Below, piece after piece: positions 12,959-24,901 of a stretch of 64,000 bases of DNA; the first letter of the stretch is position 1, and each line of letters begins with the position of its first letter. The stretch is taken from contig JAPTOF010000001.1 of assembly GCA_028554755.1 (NCBI GenBank), forward strand, positions 6,306,501 to 6,370,500, written 5' to 3'. The position numbers and the translations under genes are program-made. The notes beneath the pieces were generated by a model. It had not been told where the DNA came from and searched no databases. It worked only from the letters and a program-made list of their open reading frames with translations. Source of the DNA: Cordia subcordata (taxonomy: Eukaryota > Streptophyta > Magnoliopsida > Boraginales > Cordiaceae).

Positions 12959-13434
12959 TAACTTTTTAAAAAATATTTTTTTCTTCAAGAATTATAAAAT
13001 AATGCTTAAAAAAAAAACTAATGCAAATGAGCTCATAAGCACATAAATAAGCACGGCAAAACAGGCTGGTGCTTTGGAGTATCTTGAGCTGCAATTCGCC
13101 GCGTCACAAGTAGGCTGCCGTTGGGCACTAGCATTGGTCGAGGAATATTCATAATTTTATATACCTTATATATACGGCATGGATTAGTTGAGAATTTTTA
13201 TAATTTCATGTCATTTCATATTTGGTTGTAACACACAAAAAGTCAAAATTATCACTCAACTTTATGCATATGTGATTTAGATTATCTCAATTTATTGTTA
13301 ACAGATAATTAATTATAAGAGATCAATTATGTGCCAAGACAAGATTACATGTCATACCAAAATTTATTTTTCAAAAGGTGAAAAAGTAATTGAGATCTTA
13401 AAAGAAAAAAAGTCAAAAGGTGGTTAATAAAATG

Positions 13435-13435
13435 C

Positions 13436-13462
<27 letters not shown>
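13435..13462. repeat. (AT)n microsatellite
   Basis: Uninterrupted AT dinucleotide run in intergenic DNA. Confidence 0.9.
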
Positions 13463-13466
<4 letters not shown>

Positions 13467-13816
13467 AATTTTGTTACCGGGAATGAAAATTTATGTTGCA
13501 AGTTTAGTCGTCTAATTAAGCATCGTTCTTGGTCCTTGGTTGTAACTTGTAACCAATAGAATTAATTCCAACTGGAAATATTTTCAGATGAATAATTAAT
13601 TAGCAGAATGGAAAATTCTAATTCGTTTTGCATTTGGACAAATCTTTGCTACTCTTGTAAAAGTCTGAAAATGGCAAAGGCAAATAGTTTCATACGCTAA
13701 AAAAAGTCACACATGATATCCCTATTTATTCAATCTAAGAACAGAAAATGAAATTAAACTATTAACTCGATCAAATTAGAAAGTATATAATAATTAGTAA
13801 TAACTTGAAATTGAAG

Positions 13817-13840
13817 GGCCCAACCGGATTCGAACCGGTA
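13817..13840 (-). other. tRNA T-arm and 3' acceptor-like fragment
   Basis: On the minus strand the sequence ACCGG-TTCGAAT-CCGGT forms a perfect 5-bp T-stem with a canonical seven-base loop, followed by TGGGCCC where an acceptor 3' strand would be. The upstream DNA is A/T-rich and has no D arm, anticodon arm or matching 5' acceptor strand, so this is a fragment, possibly of organellar or SINE origin. Confidence 0.45.
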
Positions 13841-13912
13841 GAAAAAAAATTAATAATAACTTGAAATTAAAAAGGACAAAGGGAGAACCAGAATTTCAAC
13901 TTGTTGATGAAA

Positions 13913-14194
13913 TTAATCTTCCAATTTGCTTGGCTTTCCTAATAAGCTCGCAAATTTCACTTTCTTGGCTTCTTTGGTGGTTTTCTCCGGCTCTCTCAGC
14001 TTTTCAGTCACCATCAAACTCTGTTCTTTCTTTGGAAATGTGTTGCTCGTGGCAAAAATAATATCTTCAAAGCCCCAATCTCCATAATACGCATTTAGTC
14101 CAAAATTTCGTATAATTTTTCTCTCCTCAAAATATTTTTTCTTCGCGATTTTCCATTCGCAACATTTGGGGCATGGAGAATGAAGAAATTTCAT
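13913..14194 (-). CDS. Possible small gene, 93-residue hypothetical protein
   Basis: An open frame starting MKFLHSPCPKCCEWKIAKKK, basic and cysteine-containing near its start, with a charged lysine/glutamate-rich C-terminal half. A TATA-like TATATATAAA lies about 90-100 bases upstream on the same strand (14285-14294), a plausible promoter distance. I recognise no family, and the ORF could be a chance frame or one exon of a larger gene. Confidence 0.35.
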   Translation of the reverse strand: MKFLHSPCPKCCEWKIAKKKYFEERKIIRNFGLNAYYGDWGFEDIIFATSNTFPKKEQSLMVTEKLREPEKTTKEAKKVKFASLLGKPSKLED

Positions 14195-14889
14195 ACTGAA
14201 AACTCTTGAAGCAAAGCAATATAGAAAAAAAGAGACACGACACAGATGTACCTAGAGAATATTATATGTAGATTGAGGAACTCATTTATATATATGTGTG
14301 TCCTGTAAGATATATAGGTACGTACGATAACTTAGATTGAAGATTCCAGCACTATTTTAGTTAATTGCAATCCCATTGCTAGGTCACACCTCAAAATAAC
14401 TGTCATTTTGCATCTTAATAATGTGTATATTTATTGTTACAACTGTTTTACATCTCCATTATGCGTGTGTGTACACATTGAACATTAATGGCACATAATA
14501 GATGTTTAAAAATTTCAAATGACCTCATATTCTTTTATTTCATGCTCCTCTTTTAGAATTTTATTCCCTAGTGAAATAATTTTTAACTTTCGATCGATCT
14601 TTATCGATATATATTATGCCATGCTACAAAACTGACAAGGCTGTGATTATTTTATTCAAAATTTAACCTAAATAAAGTAGTTCTTATATAAATGAACGTG
14701 TTGGTGTAGTTTAATGTAATTAAGAGGAGATAAGATCCTTATACGGAATGGGAATGGAGCTGTCATTTTTATACTTCGTCCTCTTAATTTCCCATATATC
14801 ATATTATGCTCCATCCTTTCCCATATATCACACTTCAAATTCTCACAACTATTTTTCATCCTTATATCAAAAGGAGGTGTGATATATAC

Positions 14890-14900
<11 letters not shown>

Positions 14901-14925
<25 letters not shown>
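14901..14925. repeat. (AT)n microsatellite
   Basis: AT dinucleotide run following (catA)n repeats; a 25-base motif around gggaaattagttaa recurs directly after it. Confidence 0.85.
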
Positions 14926-16569
14926 GGGAAATTAGTTAAACAAGAATAATTATATATATGTGTGTGTGTGGGAAATTAGTTAAGCAAGAGTAATTAGTTA
15001 ATTAGTGTTAAAAGATTAATTACTCAACAACAACAACAACAATAATAATAATAATTTTTAACTAAATATTATTCTTTTTTTTTCTTTCCCATACATTTTA
15101 TGCTCCATCCTCTTAATTTCTATCTATCAATCTAAGGAAATATTTAGTTACAAACTTATTTACAGTTTTCAAGATTAATTCCCTATACTAATTTCTCACT
15201 AATAAATTGTTGGCTTGATATATATGCTTGACTAGTTAATACAATTGAGAGGTTTTTAACTAATTCTTCTCAACTATATATCCATTATCGGGAGATTACT
15301 TGGTGGACCTTTTTTCTTTTTCTTGTTGACCTATGAACTCAAAAAACTAATTTGTTATTTAGTCATTATCTTTTCATTTCCTCATATATTGTCAAAGTCA
15401 TAATTATTCCCTGCTACTTTTGTCATTATCAAGCATTTTTCTTAATTTTTTTATTTTAATTTTTTATCTTTTAACCCCCACCCCCAACCTAACCCCCTGT
15501 TCCCCACCGAATACCACATTCTTGGTTGAAATATTCTCAATAACTTGAGTTACCACTAATCCCATTGTCATTATCAAACAATACGACATTGTAGCCCGTG
15601 TTATTATACTCAACCACAGAAAATGTTGTTATAATTTTATTTGTTATGCTTAGTTTCATGATTTCTTTGTCGTTCCATGTACATATATAGCCCGTGTTAT
15701 TACAACTTCTTTGAATGGGTTTAATTTGTGCGCGTGTGTGAAGGGGCAAATTGAGAAAAGGATACGAATTTTCGTTCTTATTAGAAAAAAAAAAATTGCT
15801 TGAATTCACTATCGTTGTAATTGCAAATTTAAATATTTTAGATAGTCAATCAAGGCAACGTGCTAATACACGGGTGAAGTCACTGCAGGTGGTATCAAAA
15901 TTAGACAGTAGTTGGACGCATAGATTATATATTACGTGGCCAAAGTTCAATCCAAGTTACCCAAAAAAAGTTCATACAAAGAAAGTAGTGAGAACTAAGA
16001 ATCACTAAAGAAGGGTGACCCTTCAGTCAAAAAGTTTGCATATAGCCGGTTTTGATCTCTCTTGAAGCAAGACAAAGAAATAAAAATTAAAAAAAAACAA
16101 ATAATAGGTAAAAGAAATAAGGTCAATAATGACGACATAATTGAACTAAAGCATAAATAAAACATCTTAAGTTTAAGACTTAGTGAATAAATCAAATTCT
16201 ATGCATAGTGACTAATGAATGATACTCATTTAATTATAGAATTGAATTCATGAAGAAATGATAGACAAGCGAGGACCAGTTTCATGCTATTTCTTTTCTT
16301 TTTTTTTTTTTTTGGTTTTTTTAGGCGTAGGGGCGAGGGCAACTCAGCTCACTTTTTTTTTTTTTTTTTAGGGGTCAAAAATCGCAACTTGTATTGCGTA
16401 GCATGATCAACCAATTCCGGTTAAATCGACATATGATAATACATGATCGATAATTAACAAAGCCCTAACATATTCTGGGATCACTTTATAGAATGTTTAA
16501 CAATGTGTATAAAATACTAAGAATTAATATGTTTAACAATGCATATAAAAAACTAAGAATTAATAAGTC

Positions 16570-17215
16570 ACAAATAACTATTTGGGCCCTCAAATCAATC
16601 GATTCAAAATGATCAATTCAGTTTTACTCATTCCACTCACTTATAAAAAACTATTCACATATCATCCCACAAATTAATGTGGAACATTATAACCACTCAC
16701 GATTAAGGACCTTACATCCTTATATGTGATACACGGTCATGATTCACAAGACCAAGCAATGCAGGATTTCAGAGGTAGTTTTTATAAGTTCAATAGATTG
16801 CTCCCGCAGTACACTTGGTATAGCTTTACGCTATATAGCACTTGTTTACCTAGCTGGAGATTGGGGCTCTGAATATCATTATTTCACATCCCAGAACCTA
16901 GACTCTTAGGCCCACGAACGAGATTCACGATTCACATAAGACCAGGTAATGCCAAACTCTAAAGGTGGCTTTTACGGGATACTAGTTTGAATACTATTTT
17001 GTCATGCCTAATTGGTAATTGACTTTGGATACTATTTTCTCATGCCTACCTATGAGTAAAACTGGTGTTGCAGGCATACTAAATAATTACTTAGATGCTC
17101 AAATCAACTGATCCAAAATGTTCAATTCAAGTTATTATAACCACACTACCCACTATAAACCGCTGACATATCATTTCATAAACTGATATGGGACATTACA
17201 TGACACGTGTCATGA
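16570..17215. repeat. Degraded direct-repeat pair, probable retroelement remnant
   Basis: A segment of about 130 bases at 16570-16700 (taactatttgggccctcaaa onward, through tcatcccacaaattaatgtg) recurs in the same orientation at about 17085-17210 (ttacttagatgctcaaatca onward). Roughly 400 bases lie between them. A related stretch occurs at 42840-42925. This fits terminal repeats of a small non-autonomous retroelement, but no primer-binding site or coding region was found. Confidence 0.45.
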
Positions 17216-17257
17216 TCCTTAACAATTTATTTATGTGATGATGAATGTCAACATAAA

Positions 17258-17261
<4 letters not shown>

Positions 17262-17294
<33 letters not shown>
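17262..17294. repeat. (AT)n microsatellite
   Basis: Uninterrupted AT run followed by gatata repeats. Confidence 0.9.
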
Positions 17295-17296
<2 letters not shown>

Positions 17297-18148
17297 TATA
17301 GATATAATATTTTCAGTTGAATCTAAAGAGTTACCAAGTAGCTTACTATAGAGGGGGGGGAGCATTTGGTTATTAATCAACTTACACCAAATTGAAGTTT
17401 CTATAAATCAAATAGACTAAAAGGGACCGATATATATTTCGTTCTATTTGATTAATACTGAAATTGAACAATAAAATAAAAAAAAAGATAGAAAAAGATA
17501 AAAATTGTTGCATTAAATACAACAAAACCTAAATCAATAACCCTTATTCATTAAAATATATCATAAAAATATTAATGAAATCATGCGCAAGAATATAAAT
17601 CTTAATTAAGTTTGTTACAAATTAAACATTTTATAATAATATAAATAATATATGACATGTATTTAAAATATTAAATATCTTAATATATAAATTACTATTC
17701 AATTAATCCAATCTATTCAATTTTTTCCCCTATTAATTAAACTGAACCGGATAAATTAAAATATTTTTTAAAGGTAATCGGATTAAATCGAACCAAATAA
17801 ACAAAATAATCAAACGGAATACGCCAAACTCAATTATGTTTGGCTAGAATATTCCTCACCGCTAAGCCGGCCACTAAGCCAGTAACACACAGAACTCGGA
17901 GCGCAATCGAGACGGGTCCCACTTAAAGAAAAAGGATGGCCCCCACACTTGACAATTTCTCATCACAAATGCCAAATTCATGAGTTAACCGTTGTGACTC
18001 CATGGACACAAATAAGGGAATTCTTCAACTACAAGACACAGCCATTCCAAAACTACACTATAATACTCCATCAAAAAGAACAAGAAAAATACACACACTG
18101 ACTCACATTCACTTACACACAATAAAATTTTTGGTTCTCCCCCCAGAC

Positions 18149-19087
18149 ATGGCTGATTTTTCTTTCTTTTCAGATAGTGATGATGAGAAAACAGTGGAAG
18201 AGATACTCTCCCAAGCAAAAGATCAAATTGTTCTTGAACAAGTTGCTGCCATTAACTGCTCCGGGTTCACTGACTCGGTCCTCCCAACTCAGCTCGAAAC
18301 TCGGTTCCAGAAACTCAAATCTTTCCCAGCCTCGTCGAACCCCAGGTGTTCATCTCTCCGCACACAATCGTCTTCTTCTTTTTCACACCTTCCTAAAGTT
18401 GTTAAATCTCCGAAAATTAAACCCAAAAGCCCAACATTTGAACCCAGAACTGAGTCAAACTCGGATGAAAAATCCAATTGTTTAACTCCTTCGAAATCGT
18501 CCAAGGATGACATCTTTTCACCTTCCAAGAAAAACCCAGAAATGAAAATGTCGAGAAAATCGAAAGCCCAAATGCAAAGCTCACCTTTTGAAGCCAAAAC
18601 CGAGTCGAACTCGGGCTCCGACTCGGATGAGAACTCATTCGAGAAAAACGTTGTCTCTTCACCAAAATTATTCAAAGATGACTTCTTTTCGCCTTCGAAG
18701 AAGAACCCAAATACAAAATCCGCAAAAAATTCAAAATTCCCACAAGGGTCATTTTCTTCTGGGGATTCACCAACTGAGTCGGCATCACCACCTCAAAGAA
18801 GTGGATGTTTTTGGTGTTCACCAAAGAAAGTCTCGAGAAAAAAGAGCAGCAAAGAGAACAATATTTTGGGCACGAGCTTTGATTGGGAGAAAGATGAAGA
18901 GCTTTTGTCAGATTTCAATACTTTTTCTTCAAAGAGTCAGCAAAAGTTGTTGAAGAAGGCAATGAAAGAAGAGGAGAAGATTAATAGGGAAGCAGAGAAG
19001 ATTGTTCAATGGGCAAAGCAAGCTTCTGCTAGGATGGATATTTCTGGGTTTGAAGATGAGCTCAGTGATAATGAGCATTTCAAATGA
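18149..19087 (+). CDS. Conserved plant-specific serine-rich protein of unknown function
   Basis: Single-exon gene of 312 residues starting MADFSFFSDSDDEKTVEEIL at 18149. The open frame extends upstream to 18002, but that extra part looks like leader, and the MADFSF start is the one I recall from Arabidopsis relatives. The N-terminal block (to about residue 55) carries NCSGFTDSVLP...LETRF. The middle is low-complexity, rich in Ser, Lys and acidic residues with repeated SDEN/FSPSKKNP units. Then come GCFWCSPKK at about residue 215 and a charged helical C-terminus (QQKLLKKAMKEEEKINREAE). No enzyme motif, signal peptide or membrane segment is seen. The repeated SPSKK units could be phosphorylation or DNA-binding-like motifs, which is only a guess. 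Confidence 0.82.
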   Translation: MADFSFFSDSDDEKTVEEILSQAKDQIVLEQVAAINCSGFTDSVLPTQLETRFQKLKSFPASSNPRCSSLRTQSSSSFSHLPKVVKSPKIKPKSPTFEPRTESNSDEKSNCLTPSKSSKDDIFSPSKKNPEMKMSRKSKAQMQSSPFEAKTESNSGSDSDENSFEKNVVSSPKLFKDDFFSPSKKNPNTKSAKNSKFPQGSFSSGDSPTESASPPQRSGCFWCSPKKVSRKKSSKENNILGTSFDWEKDEELLSDFNTFSSKSQQKLLKKAMKEEEKINREAEKIVQWAKQASARMDISGFEDELSDNEHFK

Positions 19088-22000
19088 TCAATCATCTTGT
19101 TGAAGTTTTACTCTTTTGGTGAATTTTTGATTAATTTTCATGCCCTTTTTTTATTTTTTTATTTTACATATACAAGACATAGAAGATATGTAGTATACGG
19201 GTTAAGTTTCTGCATAGTTGCAATATGTGAAGTATAATTGATCAAAAATAAGGAGATTATAATATATTAATTTTGTGTTTGTGCACGGATGTTGTATACA
19301 TTTAGAATAATATCTATTATTGATTTCTTTTTATGTAATGTTTTTAACATAAAACTAGCATTTTTGCATCCTTCATGAGTTTTTAATAGTTGAAGACGAT
19401 TAATCAAATTTATTTGCCTTATACTTTTAGTAACACAATTTACGTATTACTTTTTTTAAAGTAGATCTTATTTTAAATATTAATTATTTGGTAACTAAAT
19501 TTTGAATTAAAAATAAAAATATATTAATAATGAGTAATAAATAATAAATATTAATAGATTAATGTATTAACTAATAATTAAATAAAAATAATTAAGTCAT
19601 ATAAGAACTCTGTAATGGTTTGGTTTGAATTTTTGTGAGGTATCTAAGTTTGATTTATTTTGAGTTTTTATAAGATGTTTTTTTTTTTTTATAACGGAGG
19701 AAGCCAATTGAGCGGAGCCCGACCACTAGTTGGAAAACCTTCTGGTACATGAACCACCCTACAAGACCCATGCACCGGGCAAGACTGGCAAAGCCAGGTG
19801 GGTGGCCCCAAGGAATGCTAGCAGCGAGAATCGAACCCGGAACCTCGCAACGCTTATTCTCATATCTGCACCACTAGACCAACCCCTTGGGGTTGATTTT
19901 ATAAGATGTTTGTGGTAAGTGGTCATACACTAAAATATTTAAAATTGGACAAATTTAATATACATATAATGTATTATTTTGTCAATATTGTTGAGAAACA
20001 ATGTTGTAGAGCCCATCTGGTCATTTATGAGCCAACTTGGCCCAGTAATTTCCTATATTAATAAAACATAAATTAATTGAACTTATATTTTCCTGATTCG
20101 GCATTGATGGTTGTGAACAGTTCTATAGATAGATGTGGAGACTTCATCAGAAATCAGTTGGCAAATGGCAAAAAGCAAAAACTACAATCTAATATTTTGC
20201 AGCACACTATTAATATAATTTTTTGTTGAAGAAAAAAAATTCATTCCAAAATAAAAATTAGGATTAACCAACTTTAGTAGGCTTCAAATCCAAAGATAAC
20301 AATTGTGCAAGGAGAAGAACAATATTTGATACTCAGTCCATGAACAACAATTGTAGCATGGTAGACACCTCTTGCTACTATCGTCATCCCTACTGCCTTG
20401 TTGATTTGCTGACATGGCATGCAACCTAGCTTTGAAGCCGCTTGTGATGGGGCTGAAGGCTTCCCTTGCTTGCCACCCTAGTCTTAATGACATTGTTAGC
20501 CAATATCACATGACTGACAAGCACGAAATGCAAAAGTTAGCGGAAGGTCAATACCTATATGGACATTTCACATTAACCCCAAGCTTCAAATGCATCTCGT
20601 GTGGCTAGAGGCTTGCGGTGAAAGATCTGAAGATACAAGCATTTGTAACTTCTATGACAGTAAATCACAATATGTTTACCATTATAATGGTGATGCATAA
20701 CATTGTACTAAACCCAATGTAACTTAATTTTTCACAACTTAATTGTTTGCTGCACATATCAGTATAGGATTGGAATTTTTTTCCTTCAAAACGTTCAAAC
20801 ATGAGTGGTTCATCCTGTCAATTAGTGTAAATCCTTATTATTGCATATGATGGTAATACATAGCGTTGAAATAAGCATCGCTTAAACAAGCGTTTGAAAG
20901 TGATAGTGGGCATTCTAGCTGTAACTTTGGCACCACCATCGCTTTCACTGCCATAGTCATATATTGCGGCCAAAAGCACCAGACATATCAAACCACTGAG
21001 AAGGATTTGGATCATTTCTTAACGAGTGCTTTATGTTAACATTTTAACTTTAATTATTTATTCACTTAGGTATTAATTAGTATATGAGAATGAATGGGGA
21101 ATGGAATAGCATTTTTAACTTTTCTCAAAATTCCAAGCTCATTTCCTTTCCAAGTTCATTCTATTATTTCTAAATTCATTCCATTATACTAATCACCACT
21201 TTAAAGTATTTAAAATTTTACTTTCTTTTTCATATTTTGTAATTTAAAAATGAAATAATTAATTGACATAGGAACATACATAATTTGGTTTGGTTTGGCT
21301 TTGGACATATTTTCAGATCAAATTGAATCAATTGGTTTTTATTTGAAACTAACCGATTAGTTTTTAGGTTAATTTCTAACCATATAAAATAATCAAACTT
21401 AGACAATATCTTTAAAGTTAGCTTGATTTTGTTTCGACTTTTATAAAGAAAATATATTCAAATTTCGTCAAAAGATTTTTAAAAATAAAAAATTTACCCA
21501 ATAATTTGAAGGAGAAGGCATCAATTAGTAGATCAACTTTAACATACACATAACATTAAATGTGAACATGATTTGGTTTGATAAACCAATTTCAAACTAA
21601 ACAAAATCGGTTGGTTTTTATTGAAAACTAACAAATTAATTTTAACTATGTAAAATAATCAAATCAGTCCGAATTTTTTGTTCGGCTAAGATCATACAAT
21701 TTATTCTCTCATGTGCAAGTGAAGGCTAGATGCATATATAAATTATATTATTGCATATTGAAAGTATCGTGCATATAACTAAATTGAAATTACTGAAAGA
21801 AATTGGTTGCTTTATGAACTTTAGTTATCCTACAGTTGCAAGAACCTGCAACAAATCCCTAATGATTTCTCATTCAATTAACGAATTAATTGAATGGAGA
21901 GGGATCAATGAACAATATGATCAATCAACATGAAGAGGGAACAGATAACACCTGTAAGTCTATATGCCCTAACCCTTTTCAAACCTATACATACGGAAAT

Positions 22001-23500
22001 ACAGATTACATGAATCTGAGTATACTTCTTTTTCCTTTTACAATTTTCAATGATAGTAGTTCTATTTTGACACGAAGAAATAAAAATAATAGTTCTTATT
22101 AGTGTCACGTGTCGATAAGGTGAATCGAACTAAAATAATCCTTTTAGGTCAACTCTTAAACCATGGTAAGGAAGCAGTAAATATACAAAGAGCCTGAGGT
22201 AAATCAAATCTTCTTAGTAACAAAATCAAAGCAAGTCAAATTTTGATTTGCCGGAACTTATTCTTCGATAACTTAACGTCAACACTACGAATTCAAATAT
22301 TATATCTAGATATTAAATTTCAAGATATAAAGAATTAAGACATAAGAATAAGTAGTGCAAATAACAACATGGCCTATACAAGTTCAAGGACACCATCTAA
22401 TGATAATTTTCAAACAAATTCAATCATCACTAATACGTGGAAAGGATACTGAATTATATGGTATGGGTAACGCTGTCAACTATGCAAATTCATGTATTAT
22501 ATCTACAGATTAATTTTTATGGTTTTTCTAATGGATTGCGCCCATTAAAGTTAATTAAATATAATGATCCTATATATATAACAATTTACCATTTTTAATC
22601 ATTCTTCAATTAAATATAACTTATCTTTTAAAAGAATGAATGATTAAAAATGGAAAATTGATTTGAGGATGATTGAGAGATGATAAATTTTTTATATTAA
22701 TGGAAATATTAATCTGATATTAGCGGATGTAATGTTACATTCGTTAGAAATACCGTAATTTCTAATGTATGGAAACCATATATGAACGACATAGAGCAAA
22801 TAAGCAGCCACCAATAAATTAATGTATCACAGAACCATTTTATTTTGGTATCAATACGAATCTAAAATATCTTTGCCGATTCATAGATGGGCTAATCTGG
22901 TAAGGAATGTATCATATTTGTAATGAAGAATATTTCTGCATGGATGTAGGCTAAGATTTTTACTTTTTAAATTAGTAACTTCCTTTATAACCTATTAACC
23001 CAAAAAAAAAAAATATTAGATTTTCCCTCGATAAATTATTAACTTCCTTTGTAACATATTTAGCCAAAAAAAAAAAGAAAAAGAAAGATTCCCTTTATCA
23101 CCCAAAAAGGGAAAAAATTTTCACCCTTAACGACCCCAGAAATTTATATTAAAAGTGGAGCCAAATATTCAATTTCTAATCAAAAAATCTTTCTATAACT
23201 GAAGGGAAAATCAAAAGACTATTAAGATTAAAGAAGTAAAATCCATACATGATTATGAAGCTGCAAATATTATTGAAGCTGAACACAATCAGATTCCATG
23301 TATGATCCTCAAACATTTTGCCTACTCATCATTTATTCTCCTCATAATGGAAAGTCTTCATGCATTCAATCTGGCAAAAAGGTTTCATATTCTCCTCTTG
23401 ATTCTACTTGGCTTCGCTCTTTAATGGTCAGTATCAAAACCGCCATATTTCCAGCTTATGACCTTCCATATCTTTCATCTTTCACATCCCTTTCCTTGCC
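19088..23500. other. Intergenic block with one clear SINE
   Basis: About 4.4 kb between two single-exon genes. Apart from the SINE at 19.68 kb it holds AT-rich DNA and degraded sequence with repeated aaccaa/ggttgg motifs (21.27-21.68 kb) typical of old transposon remains. Short frames at 20414-20608 (+) and 20818-21015 (-, with a hydrophobic start) have no recognisable homology or promoter support. Confidence 0.65.
19681..19896 (-). mobile_element. SINE (family A, tRNA-derived) with 15-bp target-site duplication
   Basis: Read on the minus strand, the element starts with ggggttggtctagtggtgca, containing a polymerase III A box, followed about 30 bases later by a B box (GGGTTCGATTCTC). It ends with a conserved 3' part (ccgctcaattggcttcctcc) and an A tail (T run at 19681-19690). 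It is flanked by a perfect 15-bp direct repeat, ttttataagatgttt, at 19666-19680 and 19897-19911. The A/B boxes, A tail and duplication together make this a secure call, and the insertion looks fairly recent. Confidence 0.92.
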
Positions 23501-23509
23501 TATAAATTT
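23501..23509 (+). promoter_or_regulatory. TATA box of the aspartic protease gene
   Basis: TATAAATTT lies 75 bases upstream of the ATG at 23576, a normal plant TATA-to-start distance. Confidence 0.6.
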
Positions 23510-23575
23510 GCACATCTAAATTTCCTTCACCATTCCATCGATTTCGAAAATTTGAGTCTTTCTTCTAAATCAGCC

Positions 23576-24901
23576 ATGGCTGTGAATACCAAAGCCTTGT
23601 TTTCCACTTTATTTCTCGTCTTCGTTCAATTGTTTCTGGTGTCTATAATTGAAGGAAACAATAATGGCTTCACGATCGATCTCATACATCGTGACTCTCC
23701 AGTTTCTCCATACTACAATCCTTCGCTTTCCAAGTCGGAGCGCCTTAGCAAAGCGTTCCGTCGTTCATTTGTACGCGCAGCTTCGTTCAAGCCGAGTTTG
23801 CAGGCCTCCAGCACGATCCAGTCTCAAGTCCGTGCTAATAATGGGGAGTATCTCATGAAAGTGGCTGTTGGAACGCCGCCTGTTGAGATCCTAAGCATAG
23901 CGGACACAGGCAGCGATCTAGCGTGGTTCCAGTGCAAGCCTTGTCCTGATTGCTACGAACAAAAAGCCCCCCTCTTTGATCCGGAAAGCTCTTCAACCTA
24001 CAAAAATTTATTGTGCCAGTCTCAGTATTGTGAGGCTGTTGGCACCTCTACTTGTGCCAGCGACAATACTTGTCGTTATAGGGTGACCTATGGAGACAGG
24101 TCCTATAGCAATGGTGATCTTGCTGTCGAGAAATTCACCTTCGGATCAATTTCAGGCCAATCTGTTTCGATCCCAAAGGTTGTTTTCGGGTGCGGTCATG
24201 ACAACAACGGCACCTTCAATGCGACAGGATCCGGCATAGTCGGACTTGGAGGCGGCGCACTTTCCATTGTCAACCAATTGAAGAAATACATCAACGGGAA
24301 ATTCTCCTACTGCTTGGTCCCAATCGGAACCTCACCAAATGTGACGAGCAAATTGAACTTTGGCAGCAACGCTGTCGTTTCAGGCTCTCAGGCTGTCTCA
24401 ACTCCCCTGATACCGAAAACACCCGACACCTACTACTACCTCACCCTGGAGGACATCTCCGTTGGCGACCAAAAGTTATCCTACAAGAACTTCTCCACTT
24501 CCAGGCCATCCGATATTGAAGAGGGCAACATAATCATTGATTCAGGGACTACATTGACACTGCTACCACAGGAGCTTTACCAAAACCTGGAATCCACCCT
24601 GGAGGAGTCTATCCAGGGAAAACGCACGTCTGATTCCAGCGGGTTGTTCTCTCTCTGTTATCAGCGCCACGACAACATAGATTTTCCCAAAATCACGTTC
24701 CATTTTACTGACGCGGACGTGGAACTGAAACCATCCAACACGTTTCTGGAAGTAGAGGATGATGTGGTTTGCTTGACGATTATTCCTTCTGATGAACTTG
24801 CCATTTTCGGAAACCTGTCCCAGATGGACTTCCTGGTTGGGTACGACCTTGTGAACCAGAAGGTCTCCTTCTTGCCAACTGATTGCACCAAGCAATCCTA
24901 A
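23576..24901 (+). CDS. CDR1-like: CDR1-like secreted aspartic protease
   Basis: Single-exon gene of 441 residues; the ATG at 23576 has a good context (agccATGGC). Residues 1-26 form a signal peptide. A short propeptide follows (GFTIDLIHRDSPVSPYYNPS), which is the hallmark opening of the CDR1/nucellin-type A1 family. Both catalytic motifs are intact: DTGS at 110-113 and DSGT at 322-325. The cysteine-rich insert after the first motif (CKPCPDCYEQK, with CQSQYC and CASDNTC) marks it as an atypical plant (nepenthesin-like) protease; FSYCLVP lies before the middle of the protein. The Arabidopsis relative CDR1 is apoplastic and contributes to disease resistance; whether this copy does is inference. 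A TATA box lies 75 bases upstream. Confidence 0.93.
   Translation: MAVNTKALFSTLFLVFVQLFLVSIIEGNNNGFTIDLIHRDSPVSPYYNPSLSKSERLSKAFRRSFVRAASFKPSLQASSTIQSQVRANNGEYLMKVAVGTPPVEILSIADTGSDLAWFQCKPCPDCYEQKAPLFDPESSSTYKNLLCQSQYCEAVGTSTCASDNTCRYRVTYGDRSYSNGDLAVEKFTFGSISGQSVSIPKVVFGCGHDNNGTFNATGSGIVGLGGGALSIVNQLKKYINGKFSYCLVPIGTSPNVTSKLNFGSNAVVSGSQAVSTPLIPKTPDTYYYLTLEDISVGDQKLSYKNFSTSRPSDIEEGNIIIDSGTTLTLLPQELYQNLESTLEESIQGKRTSDSSGLFSLCYQRHDNIDFPKITFHFTDADVELKPSNTFLEVEDDVVCLTIIPSDELAIFGNLSQMDFLVGYDLVNQKVSFLPTDCTKQS

Larger units (their letters stand above)
10102..13912. other. Intergenic block rich in small transposon remnants
   Basis: Spacer upstream of the RLCK gene. It contains two fold-back elements (10.98 and 12.54 kb), a 54-bp tandem duplication (12.85 kb), AT repeats at 11549-11600 and 13435-13462, and a tRNA T-arm-like fragment at 13.8 kb, listed separately where supported. 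The open frames here are low-complexity, and none is convincing. Confidence 0.7.
14195..18148. other. Intergenic, repeat-derived block
   Basis: About 4 kb without a supported gene. It contains simple repeats (14901-14925, 15029-15055, 17262-17294), long T tracts near 16.3 kb and a pair of degraded direct repeats at 16.57 and 17.08 kb that look like transposon remains. Confidence 0.7.

Noticed and set aside
13800..13860. Complete tRNA gene
   Set aside because: Only the T arm and 3' acceptor strand are present; the D and anticodon arms are absent.
13435..17294. CRISPR-like arrays from regularly spaced repeats
   Set aside because: The repeats are AT microsatellites and short tandem duplications in plant nuclear DNA, with no spacer structure.
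20818..21015. 65-residue minus-strand frame with a hydrophobic start
   Set aside because: It could mimic a signal peptide, but there is no family match, clear promoter or supporting exon.
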